Shown here piece by piece: positions 4,895 through 5,781 of a DNA stretch of 5,781 nucleotides (positions are counted from its first letter, which is position 1; each line of letters starts with the position of its first letter). The stretch lies in NCBI GenBank assembly GCA_002362735.1, contig DEUU01000170.1:1-5781 (forward strand), read 5' to 3'. This DNA is from Dehalococcoidia bacterium UBA3254 (GTDB lineage Bacteria > Chloroflexota > Dehalococcoidia > Dehalococcoidales > UBA3254). The notes beneath the pieces were generated by a model, which was not told the DNA's origin, searched no databases, and saw only the letters and a list, made by a program, of their open reading frames with translations. Position numbers and translations under genes: made by a program.

Positions 4895-5781
4895 ATGGAA
4901 AGTAAGAACCTCAATTCGGCGCTGAAATGGCTGCTGGAACCAGAAGACATTGGCGTGAAATATCTGGCTCTACGTGACCTGGCCAATACCGGGCCGGATG
5001 AATTAGGTGAAGTACAGAAAAAAGCCCATCTCACGGGTCCTATCGCTCGAGTCTTATCGAATATGAAAGCGGATGGATACTGGGAACAGCCCGGAGCGGG
5101 ATATTACCCTAAATATAAGGGAACCGTCTGGTCTATTATCCTGCTGAGTCAGTTAGGAGCTTCCATTAACATAGAACCTCGAATTGCTGTTGCCTGCGCT
5201 TATTTGATAGACCATGCTCTGGTTAAGGGCGGGCAATTCACCGTAAATGGACTTCCTTCTGGGACAGCTGACTGTTTACAGGGTAATCTCTGTGCTGCGC
5301 TTCTGGATCTTGGATACGAAGACTCCCGTCTGGATAAAGCCTTTGAATGGATGGCCAGGAGTGTCACCGGTGAGGGAGTCGCGCCAGTGTCGGACAAGTC
5401 AGCCCCGGTTCGTTACTATGCCGGAAAATGCGGACCGACCTTTGCTTGCGGTTCGAACAATAAACTTCCCTGTGCCTGGGGTGCGGCTAAAGTGATGCTC
5501 GCTTTCAGCAGATTACCTCTGAAGAGGAGGACTCCTCTTATAAATCGTGCAGTAAAGATTGGAGTAAATTTTCTCTTGAGTAAAGACCCCGTTAAAGCAG
5601 ATTATCCTTGCGGTTATAGCACCAGGCCAAGTCAGAACTGGTGGAAATTCGGTTTTCCGGTGTTCTATGTCACTGATATGCTGCAAATTATTGAAGCTCT
5701 CGCCGGACTGGGTTACGGTCGGGACCTCCGCGTCCAAAACGCGATAGATTTTATTCGTGGAAAACAGGATGAAAAGGGACG
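4895..5781 (+). CDS. Alpha/alpha-toroid protein (prenyltransferase/squalene-oxidase repeat-like), runs off right edge
   Basis: The frame is open from ATG 4895 through 295 codons to the window end. I recognise the style of a bacterial family of terpenoid-cyclase-like alpha/alpha toroids, often mislabelled 'nitrogen fixation protein NifH'; it has no P-loop or nitrogenase reductase features. Visible blocks are NSALKWLLEPEDIGVKYLAL (7-26), GYWEQPGAGYYPKYKGTVWS (61-80), TADCLQGNLCAALLDLGY (124-141), GKCGPTFACG (177-186), LPCAWGAAKVMLAF (191-204), NWWKFGFPVFYVTDMLQIIEALAGLGYG (248-275) and the repeat-like IDFIRGKQDEKG (284-295). Helix-hairpin repeats of this kind line a central cavity. Cysteines C127, C133, C179, C185, C193 and C239 are clustered and might bind metal. 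It is probably cytoplasmic, as no signal peptide is seen. No Shine-Dalgarno precedes the ATG and the promoter suggests a leaderless mRNA; the in-frame TTG 4874 is a less likely start. Its reaction, if any, is unknown. Confidence 0.85.
   Translation, partial: MESKNLNSALKWLLEPEDIGVKYLALRDLANTGPDELGEVQKKAHLTGPIARVLSNMKADGYWEQPGAGYYPKYKGTVWSIILLSQLGASINIEPRIAVACAYLIDHALVKGGQFTVNGLPSGTADCLQGNLCAALLDLGYEDSRLDKAFEWMARSVTGEGVAPVSDKSAPVRYYAGKCGPTFACGSNNKLPCAWGAAKVMLAFSRLPLKRRTPLINRAVKIGVNFLLSKDPVKADYPCGYSTRPSQNWWKFGFPVFYVTDMLQIIEALAGLGYGRDLRVQNAIDFIRGKQDEKG

Noticed and set aside
5200..5737. Other-frame open frames (5200-5397 minus, 5247-5495 plus, 5513-5737 minus)
   Set aside because: All sit inside the toroid gene in other frames, with no domains and no upstream signals.
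4895..5781. Nitrogenase reductase NifH
   Set aside because: No P-loop GxGGxGKS, no switch motifs and no 4Fe-4S cysteine pattern of NifH; the helical-repeat blocks fit an alpha/alpha toroid.

Overview
This 5.8 kb window looks like ordinary chromosome of an anaerobic or facultatively anaerobic bacterium with moderate GC. The protein set (a CocE/NonD-type hydrolase, a DUF5714 cysteine-rich protein, a UspA-type stress protein and an alpha/alpha-toroid protein of a type often mislabelled 'NifH') resembles what I recall from Chloroflexota such as Dehalococcoidia. That assignment is inferred from protein style only and is tentative. I see no rRNA, tRNA, CRISPR array, transposase or phage gene.

Layout. 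(1) Positions 1-853, minus strand: the first 284 codons of a CocE/NonD (peptidase S15-like) alpha/beta hydrolase that runs off the left edge. It has a strong Shine-Dalgarno site, a good promoter and a perfect 15-bp palindrome just upstream. Its nucleophile-elbow serine appears to be replaced by cysteine. (2) About 936-1210, plus strand: the C-terminal remnant of a major facilitator superfamily (MFS) transporter, with an in-frame stop and no 5' half. The hydrolase promoter abuts or overlaps the place where the rest of that gene should be. (3) 1218-2447, minus: an intact 12-helix MFS transporter, preceded by a possible 42-residue small ORF (2444-2572) that overlaps it by ATGA. Both lie downstream of a good sigma70-type promoter at 2676-2705. 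(4) 2816-3538, plus, divergent from the transporter: a DUF5714 protein with 14 cysteines. (5) 3702-4172, plus: a UspA-family protein behind a long leader containing a perfect hairpin. (6) 4236-4595, plus: a DUF1801/YdhG-like small protein. (7) 4596-4894: no gene, but a compact 187-bp element (4650-4836) with 17-bp imperfect terminal inverted repeats, an internal tandem duplication and a strong inner hairpin. (8) 4895 to the right edge, plus: the first 295 codons of an alpha/alpha-toroid (prenyltransferase/squalene-oxidase-repeat-like) protein whose promoter predicts a leaderless mRNA.

The genes do not form one pathway. The hydrolase and transporter both face left, separated by the remnant; the four genes to the right all face right and mostly seem to have their own promoters. 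The parts most worth following up are the cysteine-for-serine hydrolase, the 187-bp structured element, the translationally coupled small ORF and the leaderless toroid gene. I found no convincing evidence of a complete new multi-gene system.
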